In this document: piece by piece, positions 34,618 through 47,700 of the stretch
Numbering within the stretch: position 1 is the stretch's first letter
How the letters are laid out: every line of letters begins with the position of its first letter
NCBI GenBank assembly: GCA_903813345.2
Contig: CAIIXF020000001.1
Span: 38,349,366-38,409,365 of the forward strand
DNA length: 60,000 nt
Reading direction: 5' to 3'
Source: Owenia fusiformis
Taxonomy: Eukaryota > Annelida > Polychaeta > Sabellida > Oweniidae
The notes under the pieces: generated by a model
The model's database searches: none
What the model saw: only the letters and a program-made list of their open reading frames with translations
What the model was told of the DNA's origin: nothing
Made by a program: the position numbers and the translations under genes

Positions 34618-35458
34618 CTCAGTATAAGGTGCTTATAGCTCTAGCAATAATACTTTTTGTCTTATCATCACAATGTCTCCACTTGTTTGTATCTTAACTT
34701 TCATTAACCAAGAGGCAGTTTAAAATCGAACTTTAACTGAGATGTTTATAACCACTAAGAGACATGACAAATGTGTTGTTTTCCAATATTTGGAACACCA
34801 TATTAAAGATCGTTCGCCAAGTGAACTTTGATGCTATCCTTTTACACAAGAGGTGCCATGACCGCAACTAACTTGTAAGTGCTTATATGTAATCAGATAA
34901 AAGTGGTGGCAATTGTTCAGAAATTGGTCGACCTTATGATTCACAGAATACGGTTAACTTTTTTTATGATAACAAGTCCGAATATTAGGAACATACCCGA
35001 TATTACAAATATAACGCATCATTGGCCATTTTTTGCAAGGTATAAATGGTAAAATAATGATATGGTCAGATAATTTCGGGCTTTGTAAAATTAAAATATG
35101 TTATCTTGGTAACCAAATGTATGGTTCAGCCCTAAGTCAACATTTGTCCTGACATTGTGTACAACTACAATGAGAGTAGGCTGCATACATGCTCAAAGTC
35201 ATTTTACTGACAACACATGTAAACAGGCAAGGACCTGTTTGAAGAAGATGATTTATCATAGATCGAGTGAAAATAATAAACTGAAATACTGGGTGATTAT
35301 CTAAGTTGGTTTATATGACCCACATTCACCTTTGGAGGTTGAAGAGAACAAACTAACAAAACAAAAAACAAGAAGTAGTGTCGTGCAACAATGTTCTTTA
35401 TGTTATTAAGGCACCAGAGTGATCCAAAAAGTGAACACTTGCAACAAGCCACATCATG

Positions 35459-36110
35459 GGCGTAGCCAGGTGGGGGGGGGGGGGGTGCGATGGGTGCCAT
35501 CCCATCCCCGCAAAAAAAGAAACAAGCAATTGTGAAAGGACAAGTCTCGGTTTGGAGAACAGTCTCCTGGGCTTAAAATTTCTTTATGAAAAATATAGAA
35601 CACCCAAATTAAATTTTGATTATTCAAAAGGGGACATTTAAATCTACAAGATGTAAAAATATCAAATTTTTGTGAAGCAGGGGTAACGCTCAATTAGACC
35701 GATTCAATAAAATACAAGTCTCAATTTGGAGAAAGAAGTTCATCAGTGTAATGCGCTAATAATTTTTGTATGAAAAATATAAAGATATCACCTAAATTGA
35801 ATTTTGACTATTCAAACGAAAACATTCAAATCTATATTATGTAAAAAATCAAATTTATCCAAAACAGGGGTAGTGCTCAATTAGAGTGATGAACTTCCAT
35901 TTCCAAACCGAGAATAGTTCTTTGATGAAAAAAATACATTAACAAATAGTTTGAAACACTTAGAATGCACCATAAAATTTAGGGCTTGCAATGATGCAAA
36001 CCCAAAAATCACATCCCTTTAACATCTGCTTGATACATCCCTGCATATTATGTCAATTATTACTTGCATTGGTCTTTCTCATATGTTTTAGAGGAAGGAT
36101 ATGCTAATTC
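35459..36110. repeat. TE fragment starting GGGCGTAGCCAGG plus G-run
   Basis: The terminus GGGCGTAGCCAGGTG runs into about 14 consecutive Gs. Inside, two diverged copies of a unit with TTTATGAAAAATATAGA and ATTTTGATTATTCAAA follow each other. No right end was found. Confidence 0.45.
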
Positions 36111-36844
36111 AAATCAAAATTGAATATATGTTACTAAGTTACTAAGACGACCTGCCAAGCCAGCAAACCCCGACGCAGAATTAAGTCGTCCAGTCCTAAT
36201 ATCTTGCCAGTCTCAAATTAGGAAAATTGGTCAATATTGTACTTAAGAGCCAAAAATGTGATTAAAAGGATTTAAATGAAAATTCAAATCCGTCCTTAAC
36301 CAGTATATCTCCAAGGAAACATTGTCAAGATATAAGCCATGTCTCATTTGAAAGGTCGATAAACAAAGAATCAAAATACTGAAAAATTGTGATAAGACAC
36401 ATTTTCCCGTGCCCTTTGACAAAATATTTTACTGGCAAGTTTCTTAAGAAACTCTGTGATCGAACTAGAGTACTGCCAAACAGATGCACATTAATTCTTA
36501 GTTTTATTAGACTCCAGATTGAAAATCTGGAGTCTATTGCTTTAGCCAGTTTTCTTATTCTTTCTTTCCGAACACTTTTTCTCAGCAACTAGAAGAGCTT
36601 ACTTAAATCTACTTACATCATGGTCAGTAAAGGTATGAGACCTAGTTTCTGGGAAATTAGGTCAAATTTTTATCTAGGTCAAAGGTCAAAATCTAGGTCA
36701 AATTATCATTTTTTCAATTATCTTTTTCAATTTTTTTTTTACCTTGTAGCCAATAAAAAGACAATACGACATTATGAAATCCGTTTTTTGATTACTCCTA
36801 CCGATTTTGAGATATTGCGTCCGGAATGAATCCAAATCTGCAAT

Positions 36845-37330
36845 TCAATAGGATAGTTTCTAAATAGCAGAAAAATCAATGAAATCTCGTGCTGCCATCT
36901 TTTATTCAGCTTTTAACTCTGGCTAGAGCTCCATTCACTTACATGCTAAAATCTTGGAAAAGTGGCTTAATTTCATGATTTATCAAAGTGTGTTTGTTGA
37001 ATCTGTATAAAACTTGAATGATATACCACACGATGACCCTGTTTATGAACATGTTGTGATTAAACATGCTAATGTTGATTGACATACAAATAATCCACGG
37101 TTTTAAAGAATTTTAGCATTGCATCTATGGACATTTGGCCCAACTTTTTTTAAATTGTCATAGAAAATTATTCAAATTACATAACTGTGTAAATCAAAGC
37201 TATTTTAGGAGAAAACATTCCACTGAATTCAAATATACCATTTAAAAGAAGGTAATGTAAGTCATTAGAGGTCTAATATGCAAGTCTCTTAAAATCTCAC
37301 GAAAAACGAGATTTAGCGAGATTTCAAAAG
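36845..37330. repeat. Dispersed 490-bp repeat (copy 1)
   Basis: ATAGTTTCTAAATA, CTCCATTCACTTACATGCTA, TTAATTTCATGATTTAT and TGTTGTGATTAAACATG occur in the same order and spacing at about 44030-44520, roughly 75-80% alike by eye. Confidence 0.6.
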
Positions 37331-37349
37331 CTATATGGAAACTATACTA

Positions 37350-38330
37350 TTATCGAACCGACTTCCGGTTTGGAAGTTATAGCGTTTTGAAATCTCAAAA
37401 ATCGCTAAATTGGGTGCCCTGTGTTAAGTCAATGGGAAATAAGACTTTTTCGAAGTGTAAAATACAAGATATAGACTGAGTACAGCTTAACATAATGAAT
37501 GCCTATAAAAGAAAGGGACCTCAAAAGCTACATAGCTTCAAAATTTGGACATCAAAATGCCTAGGTCAAAATCTAGGTCAAATGCATAGTTTTTCCTTAT
37601 TTTTAGGATTCTGACACTACACTTTAATAATTTGCTTCAAAATTTTGCATACATGTAGCAAAGAGTGTGCTTATAGTGTCAGCCTTTTGCCGTCAGAAAG
37701 TATTTTGACCCACTTTTGAGATATGGTGTCCGAAAAGTAGGTCAAAATAAAAAGTTCTCCAAATTTAACGTATGAGTTATGATTAGGATTTTCCCAGGAA
37801 TCCGAATCTGCAAACCAAATTTCAATCCGACTTTCGGTTCGGAAGTTACGGCGTTTTGAAAGCTCAAAAATCGCTAAATTTGGTGTCCCATGTTATGTCA
37901 ATGAGAAAAAAGATTTTCTTGAAGTGTAAAATACCAGATATGGACTGAGAACAGCTAACGTTCTGAAAGCTAATAAAAGAAGGGGACCTCGAAAATGCCT
38001 AGGTCAAAAACTAGGTCAAATTCATAGTTTTTCCATATTTTTGCGATTCTGACATTACACTTTAATGATTTGCTTCGAAATTTTGTATACAGGTAGCAAA
38101 GAGTGTGCTTATAGTGTTAGCTTTCTGCCGTCAGAAAGTATTATGACCCACTTTTGAGATACGGTGTCCGAAAAGTAGCTCAAAATAAAAGTTCTTCGAA
38201 TTTAACGTATGAGTTATGAATTAAAGGAAGTATTTTCTCAGGAATCAGAATCTTTAAACCAAATTTCGATCCAATTTCTGGTTAGATAGTTATAGCGGTT
38301 TGAAGTCTCGAAAAGTCGATATGATGATAG
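37350..38330. repeat. Tandem duplication, unit about 470 bp
   Basis: GGAAGTTATAGCGTTTTGAA near 37372 recurs at about 37840 and, in degraded form, near 38285. Between copies, TAGCAAAGAGTGTGCTTATA and TGAGATATGGTGTCCGAAAA repeat with the same spacing. Confidence 0.75.
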
Positions 38331-38517
38331 CCCCATGCTAAGCCAATGGAGTCGAAGATAACATTCTTAAGAGTTGTCTAAATGTCTATATTCTAGTTGA
38401 CTCAGCTTATTCTGAATGACTCAGCGTACAAGTAGTTGGATGACTCAGCTTAAAAAAAGTCTGAAATCTGGAGTATTAAATTGAACTTGTTCAAGTTACA
38501 TGTCTAGTTATTATTAT

Positions 38518-38523
38518 TTTATT
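38518..38523 (-). promoter_or_regulatory. Poly(A) signal of the astacin-like gene
   Basis: AATAAA on the minus strand about 105 bases beyond the stop codon. Confidence 0.4.
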
Positions 38524-38626
38524 TCATTAATAGTCATTGTGACCATAATTTACGGTATAATTTACAATATAAATAGTGTATGTATGAAGCTGTATATACG
38601 CAGTTCTATTTCCATCCCTAAGTTAA

Positions 38627-38765
38627 TTAAGTGTAAAGCTGGTTGAAGTGCATTCTAGGTTTCCACCAGTCTGCTCCTGCAACAAATGACCGTCTACTTT
38701 CTGGTAAACACATGATTCCCTGTTTGAAGTAACCAGGGCAGCAGGTACCTGAGATCTCACAATTT
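38627..38765 (-). CDS. Astacin-like pseudoprotease exon 14 (C-terminal tail)
   Basis: NCEISGTCCPGYFKQGIMCL then PESRRSF and ADWWKPRMHFNQLYT-stop. Four or five cysteines with a CCPGYF motif make a small disulfide-rich tail of unknown role. Acceptor TTACTTCCAG. No GPI or transmembrane segment is seen, so the protein should be secreted. Confidence 0.8.
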
Positions 38766-41700
38766 CTGGAAGTAAATATAACAATAACCAAACCCATTCA
38801 TTTTAGTGGCCTTGTATTAACATCACATTCATTATTTTTGAATCATGATATAGATTTCTTGAATTTTGTTAGGTCATTGCGGAAGTCATACTCATTCCAA
38901 TGGTATATAAGGATCGGGTGTCATTCAAATGATCGGGGATTTTTACCAAAAACATAAATTCCTTTAAATACACACATGGTTTCATTTAGGATATATTACT
39001 ACAAATCAAGTAGGAGTCGCGTCTTGTACTTACCTATGACATTCCTGTTTCTTTTCTGCATCGGGTAATGAACATCCATTGCACTTTGCAGAGACATCTA
39101 TATTGCATGCAAATACGTTACACGTCTCTGTATCAAATGAACTTCCTCTTTAATAAATCAAAAATGGCATTATTGTCTCTACCTTTAACGATATAGGGAG
39201 GTTCAAGAATGGGATAATAGACATAAGAAGATTACGAATTCTGTTTCATTATAGGGCTCTTCAAACATGAAGAGGAGAGGAATCTAAGCCGTATTAATTC
39301 TTGGATCAAAACACTTTAATTACAGCATTCTTCTAAACCTACTCGCATCTTGGGTATTTCTGATGATGTAAACACGCCCTTTTGCGACTTCTTCTGCCAC
39401 AACCCCCACACGACTTTGAGCAAGGAGTCCATTGACTCCATTCCGCCCACTGAGCGCCTGAAAGTCAAACATTGCACAAGGTACTTTCTGTCTACTCCAT
39501 AATCGTATCGTATCAAAATACTGTAAAAGTAATGTAAAAACATCAAAATAAGAATGAAGCCGAGATATTATTTTATTACTGCTCCGGTAGCGCTGCACCA
39601 AATGTTTAGAACCTACTGCCCTTTTCTGAATGTGTTTCTGAAATCGGAGAAACCATTGAGCCTTTGTTCAAAGTGTACCTGTTTCAAATGTGTATTTAGC
39701 ACGGAATCCTTGTAAACCTTCAACTCCATTCGATTGAAACAGAACCATCATTCTATTCGTTTCTGACATCAGAATGACTTGAGGGGTTTGCCTACAGCAG
39801 AATCTAGAAATAGCCGATTTATTTCAAAAAGTAGTACTTTTATAATAAGTATACATAAGGTGTGATCTTTCTTGGTCCTATGTACTGATTCCCATTGGCA
39901 GTGGCATGTTTAAAATTATCAAAACATGTTTGTTATCCCAATGTCTTACCAACTTACTTAAAACTAGATTATAAGTGCAAAGAAATAACCAGATAGCATT
40001 TTGAAATTGTAAAATATTCTGGCTAGGCACCCTTCTACCCCTGCCCCCTCGATTCCCGAAAAAGAAAACCATTGAAAAATCAGAACTTCTTTAATTAGAT
40101 TGATTCGATGTCTTGTCCTATTGACTTAAATACACTTGAAAGTGCCCAGAAATCACCAAATAGCATATTAAAATTGCAAACTTTTCCAGAGGGAGTGGAG
40201 TCAGTGGACCACCCCGCTCCCAAAAAACAATTGAAACAAATTCTAAAATTATTTTTTACAGGATTTCTCAAAAAAGGGAAACAGGGTTTTAATTGCTTAT
40301 TTTTTGAGATTTGTGGCAGACATTTGCATTGAAAGGGGTCATGTTGAAGGGGTTAAAACAACTTTGAATTTAAAAAGGGTGTGGGTTCGATCCCCACTGG
40401 GGTGGACTGACTCTTTCACATCAGCCCTTAGCACAGGATTTTATTCTGTGTTTTCATTAACTAATGTATAAATGTGTAAATTGGAATTAATGAGTAAAAG
40501 AGTAATATCCCGATGTTTGTTAATATTTATCACTATGTTATGATGGTGAAATTGACTCGGCTGAAAGTGGCGCAAACCCAATTCTGACATGGTTACTTAA
40601 ATCCCTGATTGTTAAGTCATCTGTGGAGGAAAATCTTGGTACTGTATATGAAAGAAAACATAATGAGGCAAATGATGGTACGAATGATGGTACGAATTTT
40701 TCTAACATTATTCATCTTTATAAAATAAGTAATTTAATCTCGGTTTCCTTTTTTGAGATATTGTCTCAAACACTTTAAAAGTGCCCGGACACCATCAACT
40801 AGCCCCTTCCATCTGCCCCCCCCCCAAAAAAAATGTAAACATGTTTTCTTTTTTTTCTCAGTTTTATTTATTGTCCAACACTTTTTAAAGTGTCCAGAAA
40901 TGACGAACATAATGTTTATCTTGGATTGGTCAAATGTCCGAGAGAGAAGGCCCGCAAAACTTTTTGATTTTTGTCCAGAAATTGCAACTTGAATTAGTAA
41001 AATTTCCTGGCATTCCCCTAAAAATGATAATAAGTAATAACCTTAAAACATTTTGAACTAGTAAAATGTGGGGGTTACTCCTTGCATACAGAAAATACAA
41101 ATTTGAAAAAGATATTCCGGAATTTGTAAGTTGTATTTGTTAATTCAAACACTTTAAAAGTGCCCAGGAATCACCAATTGTCATATTGAATTCATACCAT
41201 TTTCTGGCACCCTACCCCTAAAACTAAGGCATTTATTTATTCACAGTGCACAGAAATAACCAGACAGCATGAAAAAATCCCCTTCCTCCTCCAAAAAGAA
41301 AACGATTTAGAATAAGACTGAATTAATTGATTGATCCTATTCATTTAAACACTTGGAGGGGACAAGAAATCAATGAACATGATCTTGAATTGGTAAAAGT
41401 TTATACCGGGGACCCTTCTAGCACACCCTCACGGTCTCCCACTATTCTAAACCAGCGTACTTAATCGAGTCGATCACCAGTGAATATAAAACCAAATACA
41501 ATACAAATACTACCCAGTATTATATAGTGTATATAGTATTATAAGTCTAATATATTCCATACATCAAAGCATTACAACTGTAAAGTGGCTCAATTCAATG
41601 AAAACAAAAAAATATCGAAATCGACAATTACCGTCCGCCATCTTAGATGCAAAGGTTACTGTCGTTACCTTCGCTTGATACTGACAAGTGACGAAATACA

Positions 41701-44700
41701 TACGGGCTAAATATAAGTTGAGAGAAGGATAAAGATGATAAGTCGAGAAAATAAAAATTACTACGAATCGGAAGTCCGGCCATGCTGAAACGAAGACATC
41801 CAATTGATCCCCAGTGCTAGGCATGTATGATTACTTTCTAACCTATCAAAACCCAGTATAACCATGCTATATTATAGTGCTAATCATTGTCGATAAGGGA
41901 AAGCTTTAACAAATATAAGAAAAACATATTAATGTGAGACGACAACAATAATCTAATGGTTGAGCAAGTAGGTGCTTATGATTGTCTAAGCGTTAGAAAT
42001 TATACACAAATTGTGTCATTATAATCGTTATTATCCTCTCAAAAGATTTCAGGTTGAATTTCAATACTCCAATTCGCGATTTAAGAGTTCAGGTGGTAAT
42101 TTACATGAATATCTCCCATGATGCATCGCTTTGGAAGGGACACGTTTTCATTGGCCCGCCGAACGAGTCGATTACTCTGAATCGGAGATTCAAAGTAACA
42201 GTATTCATATTTTTCGATCTTCAATGGCGTCTGAACAATTTCTGGGAAATCAGTGAGGCCACTGGAATTGGATGGCATTTTCAACTACAGATTTTTTTCA
42301 GATTTTGGGATTATAGTTCAAAAAGTCTTGTTGTATATCTTAATTAATCACATCTATCGTTTTTGCAACTGCAACTCTACATAAATGTTGTGTAATCCAA
42401 TGGGAAAGAACCCAGATGTAGAAGAAATTGTACCATACATGAGAGCTCTTAAAACGCGAGGTAACTAAACTGAACTAAACTAAACTTTATCGCGCTTTAG
42501 AGTATGAGTATAATATTGTTAATATGCTATGTAGGAAAATAAATTAAGGACTTGATTTAATGCACTTGTTTTCTGCATGTTGGCCTTCATGATCATGCTC
42601 ACGGCCTGCACCGGCCGAGCTTGACGCTGACTGAATATTTTAACATGCGACGTAGGGTCTGCTTATGAACTATTTATAAAGTAAAAATAAACCCATTATT
42701 ATTTATAATGTAATGGTAAAATAGATTTCTCTATGTCAGCTCTTTAAACTATTTACATGACACTGTATACTATTTAATCATACCGTATACCGGTTTTTGC
42801 AAGGTCCTTTTCATATTTAACTTCTACCCAATCAACACAAGAAAGAGCGGCTTCGACGTAATGACTGCAGAACAAGTCGAATGAATCAATGAATTGTATC
42901 TGGACCCTCTTGTCCGCCGGAGCCTAAATAAAATGCAGAAGTGTGCAGAAAAGTTCGTGTCTCAGTTAACCTGAAGGTTGACCAAAAACACCGAGCCTCC
43001 TAAAATTGAATAATCTTTAATATCCATTCAATTTCCGGATTTTCCGGATGTCCATCAAAATGCAACAGTACATTCATTTTACAGGTCATGTACAAATCGA
43101 ATATGGGCGTATTGTTGGAAATAGATGGTTTTCATTCAACAAATGTGATTCCTAGGTCTTTTTGGTCTATCACCTTATACGTTCATGCACCTGTCTTTTA
43201 GTGATCGGTTCCTATATCGCTCATTCAGTTTTTGGCATGATTTTGTCTCCAAGTTGATTTTTAAAAGTAGGCACACTTTTAGAAAGCACACGGCATGTTA
43301 ACAAATAAGCTTCACGTACCAGATAAAATGATGTTTTACCATCTACATATTCCATTTATGTTGATTGCATGGATATTAAAGAAATAATTACAATTTTGGT
43401 CGGTCATATTTTTAGCTTAATCACACCCTCCGCCTCGACTGATTGAAGGATATATATTAAAACATTATAATATAAATATTTTAAAAATATTCTATTTGAA
43501 CCTGTGCATCTTTTATAAATGATATAATCCTCACTCACATTAAAGCCATATAGAACAATATTTAGATATTACTTACTAAGCTGAGATATCAACTCCCGGG
43601 CAATATGCTGTTCAATTACAAGGGTTTAAATAATCTGCATTGTTTAGGACCTTCAACGGACTGCAATTTTAACAGAAGAAAAATGTTCTAAATTCTCAAA
43701 TTTAGTTTTGATTCTCCATTTATATGTCATGTGATCTATATTCAGAATGAGGCTTTGACCTCTCCATGTTAACAAATGGAGGGGCTGTACACACTTTTTG
43801 ATGATGTCATCACTAGGTTGCACAATCCTATCTGGATTGTAAAATTGAGATATTGATATATAGACGTCAAAATGAGAAACCTCCAGTAACCTACAATAAT
43901 ATGAGTTGACATTATCCTCGTATCAAGGTAAGATAGTGATCTTCGATATGATGATACATCTTCAATTTTGATAATAAAACTGCATAACATTTGTTCTATA
44001 TGGCTTTAATCGAATAGCAAGCAATAGTATAGTTTCTAAATAACTGAATAAAGCTGACATAATAAATGTCACCCTCGTCTGTCTTTGATTTTCGTGGGCC
44101 AGATCTCCATTCACCTCAATGCTAGAAACTTGCAACATTCACTTAATTTCATGATTTATAAAAAAGTGTTGGTTGAATCTGTCTGAAACTCGAATGGCAT
44201 ACTGTTGGATGACCCTGTCAATGTACATATTGTGATTAAACATGAAAATGTTGGTTGTCATACGAATAAACCAAGGTTTTAATGAATATTAGCATGGCAC
44301 CTATGGAGATTTGGCCCAAGTTTTTTAAAAATGTCATGGAAAATTATTCAAGTGACATAACTGTGTGCTATTATTTGAGAAAGCTTTTCATTGAATTCAA
44401 ATATGCTATTAAAAATAAAGAAATGTAAGTCATTTGAGGTAAAAAGTGCAAATCTCTTAAAATATCAAGTAAAAACGAGAATTGGCGAGATTTCAAAGCT
44501 ATATAGAAACTCCTCTATTGATATCTAGTAATCAATAAACAATCTGCGACTAAATGCATCTGGTGAATATTGCTTGTTATCTTTAGTCACGTGCAGGACA
44601 TGGATCAATCAAAAAAAGTTAGGAATATGACCGTGATATGATAAATTAATAATATTCTAATTCTCTGGTTGAAGGCGCTTTGAAATGGTAAAATATGGCA

Positions 44701-47700
44701 GTTTTTCAACCCTGTACACAATTGCAGCATACCTGTATCATCCAAGTACAGGTTTGCCATTTTTTATAGCCCAATCCTGATTTTCCAATGAAATATCCCG
44801 GAGACTCGATAATACCTGGTGTGGTCAGTGTGATGCCCCCGCACGTATCTGCAAGAAAGGGTTCGCTTACGATGTATAAGGGTTGTTCAAAAAGTTTTGC
44901 ACGAAAGTTTCTCAGGAAGAGATTTTATTATATTCACATGAAAATTACAGAATGTAGTATCACCCATTTTACATGCATAAATATATACGAAATTTCAGGT
45001 CCATAAGCAATGTACTTACTGATATACATAGACTTTGAAAAAAAATTGAACGTGGTGTATTTTTAACGAAATTAAATTGTTTTGCAAACCTGGTGACCCA
45101 GTAGATATCATGTCACATGTGGTCCCAATAAATCCTCTCGGACATATGCACTTTGTTAAATTCAGTGGATGCGCGTATCCCCCGTTTGAGCAATCAATAG
45201 CTGATAATGCGGTTGGATCAGAACCTATTAATCCACGGTCATTGATATAGGAAGGATGACGTTTTCCTAAAAAGCATCAGATACATGTACTTTAGTTAAC
45301 AGTAACCACCAAAGTACACTGTAGTATTTATTTTTGTATACATTGTCTTAAAAACCGTATATATCATGGGACATATATATAGTATATGTATATAGTAGGA
45401 CATCTATAAACATGGACATAATGGAATTTATCACTCATTGGGTCCCATGGAAAAATGAATAGTGCTTGTATGGGAACTTCTTTGATTCCATATTGCGTGG
45501 GAATTGATGGGGAAGGATGGGACTCGGTAGAACACACTGTCATGGGGCCTTCATGGGACACGTACGTCATATTATGCTTGGCTGTTCTACACAGAAAACT
45601 GACACACGACTCTCAGTGGTAGTCGTGGAGAATAAGACTACAAAAATACTCACTATGGAAACAATAGGCAATATTGACCAACTTTTTGTCATAGAAAGAA
45701 GGCTGTCCTGAAAATATGGTCGATCCCATAGTCTGTTGGTAGAGCCCATTCCTTGGAAGCATTGCAGGAAGAACTGGGTCAGCTGTGTAGTCACTGTGAA
45801 ACTATTATTGCATATTATAAAATCATAATCGTAAATAAATCGCATGATAATTAATGATGAATACAGAAGTATACAAATGATGATTGTATCAATTTAATAA
45901 TCAATATTTTATATCATTCCACGAGATCATGTACATTTTTACCTAAAAATACATACGTATACGGGGGCCATAACAAGGCTTCCAAAGTCAAATGGAATGC
46001 CGAAGTCCACTGCCATTGAGTTGGATATTGGAGCCAGGAAACCAAGACGTATCGGTTTAGCGTTTTGGCGTAAATACTGGAAAAGATAAAGACAGTACCT
46101 ATTAGGATTGTCTGTCTTTGATTATATAATTGTGACTTTGAAATTACTTCTCACAATATAGGTACGTAGGTTGAGTTGAGGACATGTCTACCTCGAAAGT
46201 AACACAAACTAGGCCCAATACTTTTCCGTTGACTGTCTGGTTCAGACTTGTTAATTAATAATGTATCCCGTATCCAATCACAAAACTATATAAAAACTAA
46301 ATAACAGGAGTAAGATTTGCAGCAACTTCTGTTGACCACTCATTTTCCCAGAAACATTTCCCGGCCGTATGTGTTACAGAAGATGTAAGACGAGTCTAGT
46401 ATCCAACTAGACTTGTATTCAATTAGCTCCAGGCCACTGTTACTTGAATTACACTAGAAAGAAATCTAAAGCTTCTTAGTGGAAAGCGTTTTACAAAATC
46501 GAATATCCTGATTACAAGTATTATTTTGTAATTCCCCTTGTTTTTTTCTAAAACTCCTTTCATGCACTTTTACATCATTTATATGGAATACATTCAACAA
46601 AAATATAATGGGGTCTTTTGAACCGACTCTATCACACCATCAAAACACTATGTTTGCAAAAATACAATTTAGCATGTTCTTTGGAAATCTTATTAACCCT
46701 TTCACGACGATAGGCTCCATATGGAGCCCTATTATGTAATACCTTTCAGGACGATAGGCTCCATTTGGCACCATTATTTTTATTTATATACATCAATGAA
46801 ATGACAATATCTCCAGTTCTATTCAGTATTTTTACACCAAATTTTGACAAGTTGTTCTTATGTGATTATCCTTACTAAAAATTGTATATCAGTGATGGAA
46901 TCCAAGGTATAGGTCCCAGAGCATAGGTATTTTGCAGTTTTCCCCTAAAAAACACTCTCACTTATCCGTCACTGGGGACAACATTTTCCTCTTATATTCA
47001 CGTCGGGAAAGGGTTAAGATAAGTTTATTGGAATTGGTCATCAAAATGTATTTTAGTCATCTAATTTAAAAATGTTATTTTTTATAATTCGACGACATTT
47101 GTAAAATAAAATGTGTATAAAGTCTACACGCTCCGTTATTTAAGTAACTGTCCTGGCAAAATCAAAATCATGCAAGATTACAAGGGAAACAAACACAAAC
47201 TCAAGAAAACCAATGCTTTGCCCGCACCAGGTTTTTGAAAATTACACGCCTAACCATCGACAACGTACAGTGACAAAATATACGGGTGTACACTTTAGTT
47301 TTTTGAAGCAAAAATGTGATGCGGGTTTTAAGTTTTTATCTAAGGAATATGATGAAGTATTTCGTGTTTAATTTAATTCGCATGTTCTTGGCAAGACTCT
47401 TAACTTTTTAATAACGTTAACAGATTCTCAAACAGAGCATGCATTTTTTCTATGTAATTCCACCCATGTCCATGTGAACATTTTCCAACCCGTCAATTAT
47501 GTGGGTGGAATTACCTCGAAAAAATTCGAGCACTGCCCGAGAATCTATTAGCGTAATCAGAAAGTAAAAAGTATTGTCAAGAGCATGCACATGAAATTAA
47601 ACCTGAAATACTACTTTATATTCTTTAAATAAATCTTTTAAAACCTACATCATAATTTTTGCTTAAAAAATGACAACGTACAGCTAAAGTGTCGAACCGT

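Larger units (their letters stand above)
34618..38517. other. Intergenic region between sulfotransferase and astacin-like genes
   Basis: No gene seen. It contains the shared sulfotransferase upstream flank, a TE end at 35459 with a run of about 14 G, copies of repeats also found near 44030 and 59260, and a tandem duplication of about 470 bp at 37350-38330. Confidence 0.5.

Noticed and set aside
35459-35500. Long G-run possibly acting as a G-quadruplex switch
   Set aside because: It sits at a transposon terminus with common homopolymer expansion. Similar G or C runs occur at 1917, 4387 and 52501, so no specific function is supported.
39320-39601. 93-codon minus-strand ORF with text like SGRNGVNGLLAQSRVGVVAE
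   Set aside because: It overlaps the TSP1 exon in a different frame. The TSP1 frame has the W-x-x-W-x-x-C pattern and fits splice phase; this one does not.
42054-42347. 97-codon plus-strand ORF beginning MNFNTPIRDLRVQVV
   Set aside because: It covers the 90-bp dispersed block also present near 32860, lies in an intron of the minus-strand gene, and has no family signature.
45567-45845. 92-codon minus-strand ORF reading FTVTTQLTQFFLQCFQGMG
   Set aside because: Wrong frame over the astacin exon 7. The frame giving YDKKLVNIAYC matches the family and the neighbouring phases.
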